The position numbers were made by a program, and so were the translations under genes. The notes beneath the pieces were generated by a model. That model was not told the origin of the DNA. It did no database searches and was given only the letters and a program-made list of their open reading frames with translations. A stretch of 33,674 nucleotides of DNA from an uncultured Flavobacteriales bacterium. GTDB lineage: Bacteria; Bacteroidota; Bacteroidia; Palsa-965. Positions within the stretch are counted from its first letter, which is position 1. Every line of letters starts with the position of its first letter. Of the stretch, positions 24,438 through 33,338 are shown in pieces. The stretch covers positions 1 to 33,674 of the forward strand of contig CAMLEF010000005.1 of the NCBI GenBank assembly GCA_946478675.1. Reading direction: 5' to 3'.

Positions 24438-26258
24438 TTAATTCATCTGTGCAATATGCTGTTCCACGTTATCGAGGATCGCCTGTTCGGCAGGATCGAT
24501 GTTGCCATCTGCCATCGCGGCTTTGTGCATCGCTTTGTAAACCTTCTGCGCTTCGTCTTTGTTCTCCGGCAAGCGGATCGTGAGCTGGCGATTCTTTGCG
24601 AGCTCGAACAGGCCGGCAAGCTTTTGCGTATCGTAACCGAGCTTCTTCGCAAGATGATTGATATGCTCGAGCTCTTCGGGCGCAATACGACCATCCGCAA
24701 AAGCGATCAGCATGACGTTGTTGAAGGCGTAGTCGCGCACTTTGTACAGCGGATCGAGATCGCCTGCGCCGGCACCGGTTGTCATCGCGTAATGGCGCGC
24801 CTGCACGAGCGACTGGTATTCCTGGTGGCTCATCAGCTGCGTGATGATCCATTCGTGCTTCGAGCTGTTCAGCTCCGCGCCGCAATAGCCGCATTTCAGG
24901 TCGAGCGTGTCGCCGACAGGTCCGCCGCAATTCGGGCAGCTGTGCGCGTAGAGGAAACCTTTCGCTTTGGCAGCACCGGTATCGCGCGACATGATCATCA
25001 CTTCATTCGTCGCATACGGGATCATGTCGATGATCTGCAGCTGGCCCGAGGCGATGTTCACGCGCTGCGAGGTACGACGGAACGCGATTACGAGATTGTC
25101 TTTTCCTTCCGCCTGGTAAAAATCCATCAGCGTGACGTTGTTCAGGTAAAGACGATTGAACACGAACGGCGCTTCGGTGCGGATGCGTTCTGTAAAACGA
25201 TCGAAGAGCGCGTTGTCCGCGAAACGGCGCATGCGTTCCGGTTTTTTCACGACCACCGCCGACATGATCTGCATGTAGGCGTTCGAGGCTTTGTCTTCCA
25301 TCAGCTGCACGCAGAAATCGGCGTCGCTGCTCATGGCCTGGCGGATGCGACCGGTGAGCGGTCCTTCTTTCTCCAGCTTGCGGTTTTCGTTCACGTAATC
25401 GTTCGACTGCGTGATCTCCGACAGCACCCAATCGTAATCGCCGAGCGTGGTGATGCTGCCGCAATGTTCGCACCGGCTGATCTCGCCCATCTTCTCCGGC
25501 AATTGTCCGCCGCAGTTCGGGCAGTTCTGGCTGTGGAACATATCGCGCTCCTGCACGCCGGTTTTACGAATGAACGTCCAGTATTCCACGTTCTCGAGAA
25601 AACCTTCCTGGTTGAGCTGCGGAAAACGATCGGTCACGAAATTATCCTGCATCGTAAAGTGAAGGCCGACGTCGATAATGTCGTAATTCCCGTCGCGCTG
25701 CACATTGTCGATTACGAGGCTTTGAATATGAATATCCGACATCGTGTTGCGCTGGCCGAGCGCCTGCATCATCACGAACTGTGTATTGAACCGCTGCCAC
25801 ACGCCGTCCGAAATCCATTTGCGCACTTTGGAAAGGTCCTGCTGCATCCACGCATTTTGTATTTCGAAAAATGCCGTATTGACTTTCGCCTTGAACGCCG
25901 CTTCATCGAACTGCGGGTTGCGCTGTAGGAAATCGGCGGGGATCACCGACTGCTGGTGGTCGATGGAAGCGAACGAAGGCACCTGGTTGAGCCCGGAATT
26001 CGAGCGCACTTTTTTTCGCGTGAGATAAAAGAGGACGATGACCACCGCCAGCACGATGAAATTGTACGGGAACGGGATCAGCCGGAAGATGTAGTAGATG
26101 ATGAGAAAAAGTCCGCCGCCGTCATCGTCGTGCCCGCCGCTGCTGCCGCCGCCACCGCCGCCCGCGCTTGCATACGCTGCGAAAGCCAGCAGGAGAAATA
26201 CGAGAAATACGAACCAGCTTTTGCCGTCGCGGGAAATGAGGTTAGTGAGCTTGCGCAT
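24438..26258 (-). CDS. Membrane protein with duplicated Tim44-like / zinc-ribbon units and TerB-like C-terminus
   Basis: 606 residues. Hydrophobic segment 15-32, a Gly/Ser/Asp linker (33-49), a second membrane segment (50-80), then a Tim44-like domain (about 110-235; VNTAFFEIQNAWMQQDLSKVR and ISDGVWQRF). A zinc ribbon follows with C246, C249, C263 and C266. A second related unit (about 300-435) ends in another ribbon with C441, C444, C456 and C459. The C-terminus has a TerB-like two-repeat helical domain with FADGRIAPEE (520-529) and MADGNIDPAE (582-591), each with the metal-binding-type ADG...E pattern. A role in membrane protein handling or stress is possible but not shown; the function is unknown. 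It is the last gene of the minus-strand run after mlaEFD, 61 bases from mlaD. Confidence 0.8.
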   Translation of the reverse strand: MRKLTNLISRDGKSWFVFLVFLLLAFAAYASAGGGGGGSSGGHDDDGGGLFLIIYYIFRLIPFPYNFIVLAVVIVLFYLTRKKVRSNSGLNQVPSFASIDHQQSVIPADFLQRNPQFDEAAFKAKVNTAFFEIQNAWMQQDLSKVRKWISDGVWQRFNTQFVMMQALGQRNTMSDIHIQSLVIDNVQRDGNYDIIDVGLHFTMQDNFVTDRFPQLNQEGFLENVEYWTFIRKTGVQERDMFHSQNCPNCGGQLPEKMGEISRCEHCGSITTLGDYDWVLSEITQSNDYVNENRKLEKEGPLTGRIRQAMSSDADFCVQLMEDKASNAYMQIMSAVVVKKPERMRRFADNALFDRFTERIRTEAPFVFNRLYLNNVTLMDFYQAEGKDNLVIAFRRTSQRVNIASGQLQIIDMIPYATNEVMIMSRDTGAAKAKGFLYAHSCPNCGGPVGDTLDLKCGYCGAELNSSKHEWIITQLMSHQEYQSLVQARHYAMTTGAGAGDLDPLYKVRDYAFNNVMLIAFADGRIAPEELEHINHLAKKLGYDTQKLAGLFELAKNRQLTIRLPENKDEAQKVYKAMHKAAMADGNIDPAEQAILDNVEQHIAQMN

Positions 26259-26319
26259 GCGGAAAAATAATGTGCCGCAAGTTATCGGAATCTGCGCAAT
26301 CGCCGAAAGAGATCGTGCA

Positions 26320-27006
26320 CTAATCTTTTTCTTTCTTTTGTTTCTCCTTTTCCTTTTCGCGCTCTTTCTCTTTTTTCTTGAAATAGCTGTTCACGAGAAA
26401 GCTGTTGCGCACCGCTTCCATCGTCTGGCTGAAGCTGTGTACGCCGCTCGTTAAATCCTTCGACACCGCCGTATCCGACAGCACCTGCCAGAACGCGCTG
26501 CTGTCGAGCTTGTACGTCATGTGCTTGAGGTTGGCGGTGATCTCCTGCACGTTGTTGTTCGTTTCGCTGAGCGTGCGCGTCGTCTCGTCCATGTTCAGCG
26601 GATCGATCGACAGCAGCAGGAAACCGTCTGTTACCAGCGGCGCATTGCCTCCCATCGATTCGATATTCACGAGCTTGTTTCCCATCATGCCGTCTGTGCT
26701 GATGCTCGCCTGCGCATTCTGCCGGATGAATTTGCGCACGTCTTCTTCGAGCACCATCGTCACCAGCACGCTCGTATCGTTGATGATCTCGATGGAGCGC
26801 ACCGTGCCGACGTCGATGCCGGAAAATCGCACGTTATTGCCTTCGCCGAGACCGTTCACATTCCGGAAACGCGTTTTCAGTTCGAACGTATCGCCGAACC
26901 TGTTCCGTTTGTCGCCGATCAGGTACAGCGCCGTCACGAGCGCCAATGCACCCACCAGCACCATAATTCCCAAACGGACATTTCTTGAAGTCTCTCCCTT
27001 TTTCAT
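26320..27006 (-). CDS. mlaD: MlaD-type MCE-domain lipid transport protein
   Basis: 228 residues from the ATG at 27006 (MKKGETSRNVRLGIMV). One transmembrane helix (about 10-30), then a single MCE domain (about 38-118: TRFRNVNGLGEGNNVRFSGIDVGTV, with STDGMMGNKLVNI). A helical region follows, and the tail ends in a repeated Lys/Glu pattern (KEKEREKEKEKQKKEK). MlaD forms a hexameric ring in the periplasm that channels phospholipids between the membranes. It starts two bases after mlaF. The charged tail is unusual and resembles no family feature. Confidence 0.9.
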   Translation of the reverse strand: MKKGETSRNVRLGIMVLVGALALVTALYLIGDKRNRFGDTFELKTRFRNVNGLGEGNNVRFSGIDVGTVRSIEIINDTSVLVTMVLEEDVRKFIRQNAQASISTDGMMGNKLVNIESMGGNAPLVTDGFLLLSIDPLNMDETTRTLSETNNNVQEITANLKHMTYKLDSSAFWQVLSDTAVSKDLTSGVHSFSQTMEAVRNSFLVNSYFKKKEKEREKEKEKQKKEKD

Positions 27007-27008
27007 AG

Positions 27009-27782
27009 CTATTGAAAGAATTGGCGAACGTCCGGATTTTCCGAATGCCGGATCTCTTCGAACGTCCCGGTCGCTTTGCATTGTCCGCTCACCAGCACGG
27101 CCACGCGATCGGCAATGATCTCGGCGCAGCGGATATCGTGCGAGATGATGATGGACGAGGTATTGTATTTTTTCTGGATTTCCAGGATGAGCCTGCTGAT
27201 CTCGAGCGACGTCACCGAATCGAGACCGGAAGTCGGTTCATCGTAAAGAATAATATCCGGCCGCAGGATGAGCGTGCGGGCGAGCGCGATGCGTTTTTTC
27301 ATGCCGCCGGATAATTCCGAAGGCAGCATGTCCGCGGTTTTCTCCAGCCCGACGCTGCTCAACGTTTCCATCACCATCTTGTCGATGTCTTCCGGCGATT
27401 TTTCTTTGCGGTGGTGCCGGAGGGGAAACTCCAGGTTCTCACGCACCGTCATCGAATCGTACAGCGCATCGCTCTGGAAGAGGAAGCCGATCTTCACGCG
27501 CAGCTCGTCGAGTTGTTCGTGCGTGAGCGACGTCACTTCTTTCCCGAGAATGCGGACCGTGCCGGAATCCGGCTGGATCAGTCCCACCATGCATTTGATG
27601 AGCACCGATTTTCCCGAACCGGATTTTCCGAGCACCACGACGTTCTCGCCGCGCCGCAGCTCCATGTTGAAATCCTGCAGCACATGGTTTCTGCCGAAGG
27701 ATTTGTTCAGCACTTTCACTTCCACCACCACTTCACCGATGGTGGCTGCTGCTCCGTTTTGTTGCTGGGTCGTTGTTTCCAT
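27009..27782 (-). CDS. mlaF: Phospholipid ABC transporter ATP-binding protein MlaF
   Basis: 257 residues from the ATG at 27782. The open frame runs on to 28316, but that part is the shadow of mlaE. Walker A GKSGSGKS (52-59), Q-loop LFQSDALYDSMTV, signature LSGGMKKRIALAR (157-169), Walker B IILYDEP (177-183). The ALYDSMTV-ENL segment and length are typical of MlaF. The start overlaps the mlaE stop by one base (TGATG), which indicates translational coupling. Confidence 0.94.
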   Translation of the reverse strand: METTTQQQNGAAATIGEVVVEVKVLNKSFGRNHVLQDFNMELRRGENVVVLGKSGSGKSVLIKCMVGLIQPDSGTVRILGKEVTSLTHEQLDELRVKIGFLFQSDALYDSMTVRENLEFPLRHHRKEKSPEDIDKMVMETLSSVGLEKTADMLPSELSGGMKKRIALARTLILRPDIILYDEPTSGLDSVTSLEISRLILEIQKKYNTSSIIISHDIRCAEIIADRVAVLVSGQCKATGTFEEIRHSENPDVRQFFQ

Positions 27783-28546
27783 CAGTTGAGTCGTAAAACC
27801 TGTGTCACCTGCACGGCAAGCAAATCGAGAATGAAAACGATGAGCGAAGCCAGCACCACCGCTGAGTTCGCAGAGAGCCCGACGCCTTCGGTGCCTTTCG
27901 GCGAGTTGTAGCCTTTGTAGCTGCCCACCATGCCGATGGCGAATCCGAAGAAGAAGGTTTTCACCAGCGCGGGAAGCACGTCGCTGTACGAAAGCGTGTC
28001 GAACACCTGGCTCCAGTACAATTTCCAGTGAATGCCTCCGTACATCGTGGCGCCGAGATAACCGCCGTACAACGACACCGCGCTGCCGAGCACCACGAGC
28101 AGCGGCACCATCAGCGTGGTAGCGTACACGCGCGTCGAGACGAGATATTTGTAAGGATTCGTTCCGGAAACTTCCATCGCGTCGATCTGGTCGGTTACGC
28201 GCATCGAGCCTAATTCCGCGCCAATACCGGAACCGATCTTGCCGGCGCAGATGAGCGCAGTGATCACCGGAACGATTTCGCGCACGAGGGAAACGGAAAC
28301 CATTTTCGGCAGCCACGCCTCCGCACCGAATTCCGCCAGCGTCGGCCGCGACTGCATCGTCAGCACGAGCCCCATGATGAACGCGGTGATGCAGACCAGT
28401 CCCACCGACTTATAGCCGATGAAGAAGCACTGACGGAAAAACTCGCGCACCTCGTAATTTGGACGAAAGCTTTCCACGAAAAAGCGTCCAGTGAAACGGG
28501 AAATTGCTCCTGCTTCTTCTAAAAAACCTTTCCAGGGAAAGCTCAT
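27782..28546 (-). CDS. mlaE: Phospholipid ABC transporter permease MlaE
   Basis: 254 residues, the normal MlaE length, with five to six hydrophobic segments. Family-typical stretches are VGLVCITAFIMGLVLTMQSRPTL, VREIVPVITALICAGKIGSGIGAELGSMRVTDQIDAMEVSGTNPYKYL (the cytosolic coupling loop, positions about 90-137) and a GSYKGYNSPKGTEGVG loop near 208. It is the permease of the MlaFED inner-membrane complex that helps keep outer-membrane lipid asymmetry. It is the first gene of the unit; mlaB and mlaC were not found here. Confidence 0.94.
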   Translation of the reverse strand: MSFPWKGFLEEAGAISRFTGRFFVESFRPNYEVREFFRQCFFIGYKSVGLVCITAFIMGLVLTMQSRPTLAEFGAEAWLPKMVSVSLVREIVPVITALICAGKIGSGIGAELGSMRVTDQIDAMEVSGTNPYKYLVSTRVYATTLMVPLLVVLGSAVSLYGGYLGATMYGGIHWKLYWSQVFDTLSYSDVLPALVKTFFFGFAIGMVGSYKGYNSPKGTEGVGLSANSAVVLASLIVFILDLLAVQVTQVLRLN

Positions 28547-28667
28547 AAGCTATTTAATTAGTGTTGGTATTGCGTTAACAAAACTGATGTACGACACGCG
28601 GAGCAACGTTGGCGCAGCGCTTCCTCATTCAGAAATTTTTCATCAACCCGGGGAAAGAATTCCACGC

Positions 28668-29198
28668 TCAGTCGTGGTTGTCGCCGCCGAGGCTGTAGTA
28701 ATTGTTCTCTTCGTCTTCGCTGCCGATCTCCTCGCTCGCATCATCGAGCTCCGCACCGGGAACGATCATCTCTTCGTCGGGAATTTCACGCGGAAAAACT
28801 TCGTCGTCACCTTCGTCGAGATCGGTTTCTTTATCACCGAGCGCGATCACTTCTTCTTCGGTAACGTCAGCGTTGGTGCCGGGGATCATGTCGGTTTCCG
28901 GTTGCTCCAGCTGCGTTTCATCTACCGGCAGCAGATCCTGCTTGACGACTACATGTTCCGGGTTTTCGATATCGATGCCGACATGCTGCTTTCCGGAATT
29001 CATGATGTCTTCACCGCCGGGATAATGCGGGTAGCCGGGAAGCGGATCTTCCTCTTTGTTCCAATGGCCGGGGCCGGGTTTGGTGACCGGCTTCTGCTTC
29101 GGGGAATCTTTGCGCGCGGTCGGTTTCTTGCCGGCGGTTTTGCGGGCCGGTGTAATACGGCTGGTCTTGCCGGATGTTTTCTTCGTTTGCTTTTTCAT
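28668..29198 (-). CDS. Small bipolar protein: Lys-rich basic N-terminus, acidic C-terminus
   Basis: 176 residues from the ATG at 29198 (MKKQTKKTSGKTSRITPARK). Residues 1-50 are rich in K, R, T, P and A, resembling the tails of histone-H1-like or nucleoid proteins. Residues about 95-176 are strongly acidic (EEEVIALGDKETDLDEGDDEVF, DDASEEIGSEDEEN). No membrane segment, no signal peptide and no recognised domain; it is probably largely disordered. The gene sits between mlaE and the MFS transporter on the same strand, with 51 and 121 base gaps. Function unknown. Confidence 0.65.
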   Translation of the reverse strand: MKKQTKKTSGKTSRITPARKTAGKKPTARKDSPKQKPVTKPGPGHWNKEEDPLPGYPHYPGGEDIMNSGKQHVGIDIENPEHVVVKQDLLPVDETQLEQPETDMIPGTNADVTEEEVIALGDKETDLDEGDDEVFPREIPDEEMIVPGAELDDASEEIGSEDEENNYYSLGGDNHD

Positions 29199-29249
29199 GG
29201 CAACTCTTTTCCCTTCACGAGGAAAATAGCATGCCATCCGCCGCAGCGG

Positions 29250-30587
29250 TCAGGATTTATTTTCGCGAAAAAAAGAAAAGACACCGGCAGCCGCGACGCA
29301 CAGCACCGCCACGACAACGCCCGTCAGGCGAAGACCGAAATCATGCCCGGGATCTTTGCCGAGCAGCGTAAGAATGGAGAAGATCGCAATGCCGAGCGTC
29401 TGCCCGAGCTTGACGACGAAAAATTTCACAGCGAAAAACAAACCTTCCCGGCTCTCGCCCGTGCGTTCAGCGTCTTCGAGTGCAATGTCTGCAAGAATGG
29501 CCGGCGGAAGAATGCCGAGCACCGCCAATGGAAATGCAGCGAACGAAACGAAAAGGAAGAGCTGCGTTTTCCCCGGCAACGGTAATTTCCCAATCACGAA
29601 AACGCAGGCGCTCACGGCCGCCAATACGAAGAACGCGAAAATGACGAGCTTCTTTTTTCCGAAACGTTTTGAAAGAAAACTCATCAGCGGATAATATACC
29701 AGCGAGACGGCGACCATCGTTCCCATCAGGATCACGCCGAGCGATTCGTGCTCCCCGGCAAGCACGGTGACGTAATACAGCAACCCGCTCATGATGATGT
29801 ACAGCGCCGTGTACCACGAAAAATCCGCAGCGGCGTACAGCAGGAAATTCCGGTTGTGCAGCGTCGTGCGCATCGCTTTGAGCAGCGGCATGTGCGAGGG
29901 TTTTCCTTCGCAGTATTTGCGTTCGTCGATGAGCAGCACCGGCACGAGCATAAAAACGCCGCCGAGGATCGCGAGCGCTGTAATGGCCCATTGCACCGAA
30001 ACCAATTTGCTCTCGAGCTGAAATGCCGAATGCAACGTTTCTGCAAGATTGTTGACCGAAGCGGAGATGACGATACCAGCAACGAAACCGACCTGCTGCA
30101 GCGTAGCGAGCCGCACACGATCTTCAGGGCTGCGCGTGAGCTCGGGCAGCAATGCGTTGCAAGGAATGATGTAGGTTGTGGCGGCAACGAAAAAAAGTCC
30201 CAGCGTTGCCGTGAGCCACCAGGCATTTGCAGACGTCGCCGTTGCAGTTGGCGGATGAAAAACCAACGCGCAGAAAATTACGGCAGGAACGAAACTCCAC
30301 ATCATGAATGGAATTCGTCGTCCGCGTTTGTTCGTGCTGCGATCGCTCATCTGTCCGACGAGCGGATCGTAAAATGCATCGGTGAGTCGACCGGAGGTGG
30401 TAATGATCGCCAGCAGGTTGAAGACGCCGAAGATCGTAACCTGTGCCAGCAGCGGCGACCAGCCTGCGTTTCCGGGCGGCACATAAAAATACGGCAGCAT
30501 CACGCCGATGAGATTGACGAGAATGCTCCAGCCGGCCATGCCGGAAGCGTAGGCAATTCGTACTCGGAAGGGAACGGGTGCGGGCAC
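29250..30587 (-). CDS. MFS transporter of the GPH (glycoside-pentoside-hexuronide:cation symporter) type
   Basis: 445 residues with about twelve hydrophobic helices. The GPH family signature appears at DAFYDPLVGQMSDRSTNKRGRR (about residues 72-93), followed by IPFMMWSFVP. The start is GTG at 30587, since no ATG lies between it and an in-frame stop just upstream; the N-terminal VPFRVRIAYASGMAGWSI is typical of the family. Likely substrates are sugars or nucleosides moved with a cation, but the exact one cannot be read from the sequence. It is divergent from the unknown exported gene at 30705; the gap of 117 bases presumably holds both promoters. Confidence 0.85.
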   Translation of the reverse strand: MPAPVPFRVRIAYASGMAGWSILVNLIGVMLPYFYVPPGNAGWSPLLAQVTIFGVFNLLAIITTSGRLTDAFYDPLVGQMSDRSTNKRGRRIPFMMWSFVPAVIFCALVFHPPTATATSANAWWLTATLGLFFVAATTYIIPCNALLPELTRSPEDRVRLATLQQVGFVAGIVISASVNNLAETLHSAFQLESKLVSVQWAITALAILGGVFMLVPVLLIDERKYCEGKPSHMPLLKAMRTTLHNRNFLLYAAADFSWYTALYIIMSGLLYYVTVLAGEHESLGVILMGTMVAVSLVYYPLMSFLSKRFGKKKLVIFAFFVLAAVSACVFVIGKLPLPGKTQLFLFVSFAAFPLAVLGILPPAILADIALEDAERTGESREGLFFAVKFFVVKLGQTLGIAIFSILTLLGKDPGHDFGLRLTGVVVAVLCVAAAGVFSFFRENKS

Positions 30588-30704
30588 GGGTGAAATTAGG
30601 AATTATCACCGCAGGACGCGCAAATCACGCCGGCTATGCATTCGTTTGCGCAGCGTGGCAATCAACACGGGCGACAAAGCAGCAGGTGTTTATCTTCGTT
30701 TGGA

Positions 30705-31565
30705 ATGAACAGGATATTCACTGCTGCTGCTTTCTTCTGCTGCATTTTTTTTGCGGTGCGCTGCCATTTCGCCGGCCTGCATTCGGAACAAAAAAAGCCG
30801 GTTGAGCCGGTATACGAAGTGCCCGATCTTTCCGATCACGAATTCGAACCGCAGCCGGGGCAGCGCGAATACTGCGACAGTTGCACGAAGGTGGAAGATC
30901 AATATCAATCGAAGCGGCTGGCGTATTTCATGGAGCTCGTGTATCGTCCTGCGATGAAAAACCGGAAACTCTCTTCGGGCAACCGTGCGTTCCTGAAAGC
31001 GTTGCGCCGCTCTCTTGAAAAAGAAAATGCAACAGCGGATTTCATTCGCCCGGTTTTTCGTCTCGAAGACACAGTCGGCATCTTCAGCGATTTCAGCCCG
31101 GTTTCCGATACGATCCATCCGTTCGCATTTTCTTCCACCAGCTATCGCGTGTATTACCGGGGCAGCACCACAGCCGGATCATACGCGATCCGTCAAAGCG
31201 ATCCGATCTATCCCGGCTGCAATTCGTTTCGCCGCGAACTGCTGTACACGACGAATGCGACAGATACACTGCAGCCGTTCTTCTGCACGACGTATGATCT
31301 TTCACTCGCGGCCAAACGGGACACCGCTTTTGATCGCCTGCTGAAAATGCGCAACGATTGCCAGGGAAATTGTTACTGGCTTTGTGGTCCGGCGGAATTG
31401 CAATACGGTTTTGCGCAGCTGGAAAATGTGCCGCGCTTGTGGTTCACCACGAGCCTTGACAATGATTTCCGCCCGGTGCGCGGGCTTTACGTCGACATCG
31501 ATGGAAAATTTGCGCTGGAGCTTTGGAGCTTCGAGCTCGACCTGAGCAGCTGCTCGTGCATTTAA
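30705..31565 (+). CDS. Exported protein of unknown function with Cys-rich end
   Basis: 286 residues from the ATG at 30705 (MNRIFTAAAFFCCIFFAVRC); the longer frame reaching 30636 lacks the signal-like start. The hydrophobic N-terminus followed by a cysteine could be a lipoprotein signal, but it does not match the lipobox. The mature part has a CDSC motif near residue 55 and cysteines clustered near the end (NDCQGNCYWLCGP and the terminal SSCSCI), which suggest disulfides or metal binding. No known domain was recognised. The stop codon overlaps that of the Na/Pi transporter gene in the opposite strand (TTAA at 31562-31565). Confidence 0.7.
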   Translation: MNRIFTAAAFFCCIFFAVRCHFAGLHSEQKKPVEPVYEVPDLSDHEFEPQPGQREYCDSCTKVEDQYQSKRLAYFMELVYRPAMKNRKLSSGNRAFLKALRRSLEKENATADFIRPVFRLEDTVGIFSDFSPVSDTIHPFAFSSTSYRVYYRGSTTAGSYAIRQSDPIYPGCNSFRRELLYTTNATDTLQPFFCTTYDLSLAAKRDTAFDRLLKMRNDCQGNCYWLCGPAELQYGFAQLENVPRLWFTTSLDNDFRPVRGLYVDIDGKFALELWSFELDLSSCSCI

Positions 31566-33187
31566 CCCGCAACCGTCGCGAGGTCGCCCATGCGTTCGGC
31601 TTCGGCGGGTGAGAGCAGCATATCTTTCAACGCATTCAGCAACGCTTTGTTCGACGAGTACAATTCACGGTCGACGTTCAGTACCGTGGAGAGCTGGATA
31701 TCGTCGGTGCCGTCGCTGCTGTCGTCGTAAATCTGCCGGACGAATTCATCGTGCTGCGCGATGAGCATTTGCATATTCTGCACGAACTCGCCGTCTTTCG
31801 CATTGCCTTCTTCGAGACGACGCAAAGCGAAATCCCAGAACGTCTGCTGGCGCTTTTCGAAATACGTGTAAAAGCGATATTCGGAATCATCGGCAGCTGC
31901 GCCGAGCTCATCGAGATTGTGGCGAATGTCTTTGATGCTTTTCGCGGAATACATCGCGTTGCGGACGGCGCCGGCCAGTAATGAAAAGCGCAACCGTTCT
32001 TCGGGCGACTGTTCTTCGCTGTGAAGACTCGCATAAAAATGCTGGATCTCGCCTTCGAGCTTTTTCAATTGCGCGTATTCTTTCGAAGGATCGTGTACCG
32101 GTTTTCCATTGCCGGGAAATACGGAACGGTTCAGATGAATGGTGCGTTCGACAAACAGGCGCGTTTCTTTTTCAAATGCTTCGAGCGCCACTTCGATCAC
32201 CGACGCGTTGACTTTGCTGATGTATTTCGAAACGTGCCCGTTCTCATCGCGGAAACGGTGCTGCAGGAATTTCGTGAAGCGGCCGAGGAACGGCCAGAAC
32301 ACCAGCAGCATCAGCACGTTGGTAAAGCTTTCGAAAAAAGCCAGCGCGATCAGGTCGTCGTGAATGCCGAACACGTTGCGGATGAGCCACGCGGTCGGAT
32401 GCAGCAGGGCATACATGAGCACGACGAACACGACATTGTAAATGATGTTGCCGAGCGCCACCTGCTTCTTCGCGGCCATTTCGCCGATCGCGCTGAAAAC
32501 AAGCTTCACCTGCGCGCCCAGCTGCGCCCCGATCATCACGGCCATCGCGCCTTCGAACGAAACCGCTTTCGCATTCAGCGCGCTGAGCGTGATCGCCATG
32601 GTCGCGGAGCTGGACTGGATGATCGTTGTGAGCACCAAACCGACGAAGAAGAACATGAAAAGCGGCGCATCGGCATATTGCTGCAGCTCCCATTTTTCCG
32701 CGAGATCGATCACGCTGTTCTTCATCAATCCCAATCCCACGAACAGCAACCCGAAGCCGATGAAGAACCGGCAGTATTCCACTACTTTTTTCCGTGAGCC
32801 GGCCAGCAGCATCGTTACGCCCGCCACGCCGATGACCGGGTACGCGAAGAGCGCGACGTCGAAATGAAAACCGAGTGTGGCAACGATCCAGGAATCGAGC
32901 GTGGTGCCGAAGTTGGCGCCGAGCACAACGCCCAGCGCATTTTCCATCGTCACCACACCCGCGCCGACGAACGCCAGCATGATGAGCGAAACGACCGAGC
33001 TGCTCTGGAGAATGCCGGTGACGAGCGCGCCGCTGGCAATCGCTTTGAAACGATTTTGCGTATGACGGCGCAGGAACAATTTGAACGTGCGGCCGGAGAG
33101 CTCTCTCAGCGCCCCTTCCAGCAACATCATTCCGAAAAGAAAAATTCCCAACCCGCCGATCAGCGCGCCGATACTTTCCACGTTCAT
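31562..33187 (-). CDS. Na/Pi-cotransporter family protein with PhoU-like C-terminus
   Basis: 541 residues from the ATG at 33187 (MNVESIGALIGGLGIFLFG); a TTG at 33196 is less likely. It has two inverted-type repeats each with the QSSS motif of the family: GILQSSSVVS (59-68) and TTIIQSSSATM (187-197). GVVLGANFGTT (86-96) and the second MIGAQLGAQVK are the paired glycine-rich loops. After about eight membrane segments comes a cytoplasmic helical region (about 320-541) with PhoU-like character (SLLAGAVRNAMYSAKSIKDIRHNLDEL). Likely role: sodium-coupled phosphate uptake or efflux, or its regulation. It is tail-to-tail with the unknown gene at 30705. Confidence 0.88.
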   Translation of the reverse strand: MNVESIGALIGGLGIFLFGMMLLEGALRELSGRTFKLFLRRHTQNRFKAIASGALVTGILQSSSVVSLIMLAFVGAGVVTMENALGVVLGANFGTTLDSWIVATLGFHFDVALFAYPVIGVAGVTMLLAGSRKKVVEYCRFFIGFGLLFVGLGLMKNSVIDLAEKWELQQYADAPLFMFFFVGLVLTTIIQSSSATMAITLSALNAKAVSFEGAMAVMIGAQLGAQVKLVFSAIGEMAAKKQVALGNIIYNVVFVVLMYALLHPTAWLIRNVFGIHDDLIALAFFESFTNVLMLLVFWPFLGRFTKFLQHRFRDENGHVSKYISKVNASVIEVALEAFEKETRLFVERTIHLNRSVFPGNGKPVHDPSKEYAQLKKLEGEIQHFYASLHSEEQSPEERLRFSLLAGAVRNAMYSAKSIKDIRHNLDELGAAADDSEYRFYTYFEKRQQTFWDFALRRLEEGNAKDGEFVQNMQMLIAQHDEFVRQIYDDSSDGTDDIQLSTVLNVDRELYSSNKALLNALKDMLLSPAEAERMGDLATVAG

Positions 33188-33321
33188 TGTGATCAACTTT
33201 TTAATTCTTCCGTCTAAAACTGCACCAAAATGAGCAAAAAGACGTCACCCGGCAATTGCGCCGTCGTTTTCAAAAATAGAACGTGGTGAAAGTTCCCCGC
33301 TTGACGATTATCGTTTTTGCA

Positions 33322-33335
33322 GCTGACGATCGTCA
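33322..33335. repeat. 14-bp perfect palindrome CTGACGATCGTCAG
   Basis: A perfect palindrome directly after the stop of the T9SS cargo gene at the right edge, beside a second short palindrome ACGATTATCGT (33305-33315). It may be part of a terminator region for that gene; no T-run is attached. Confidence 0.4.
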
Positions 33336-33338
33336 GGC

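Noticed and set aside
24456..25928. 490-codon open frame on the plus strand
   Set aside because: Antisense shadow of the Tim44-like gene, which has clear zinc ribbons and TerB-like motifs.
27783..28316. N-terminal extension of the mlaF frame
   Set aside because: This stretch is mlaE read in another frame; the ATG at 27782 overlapping the mlaE stop is the natural start.
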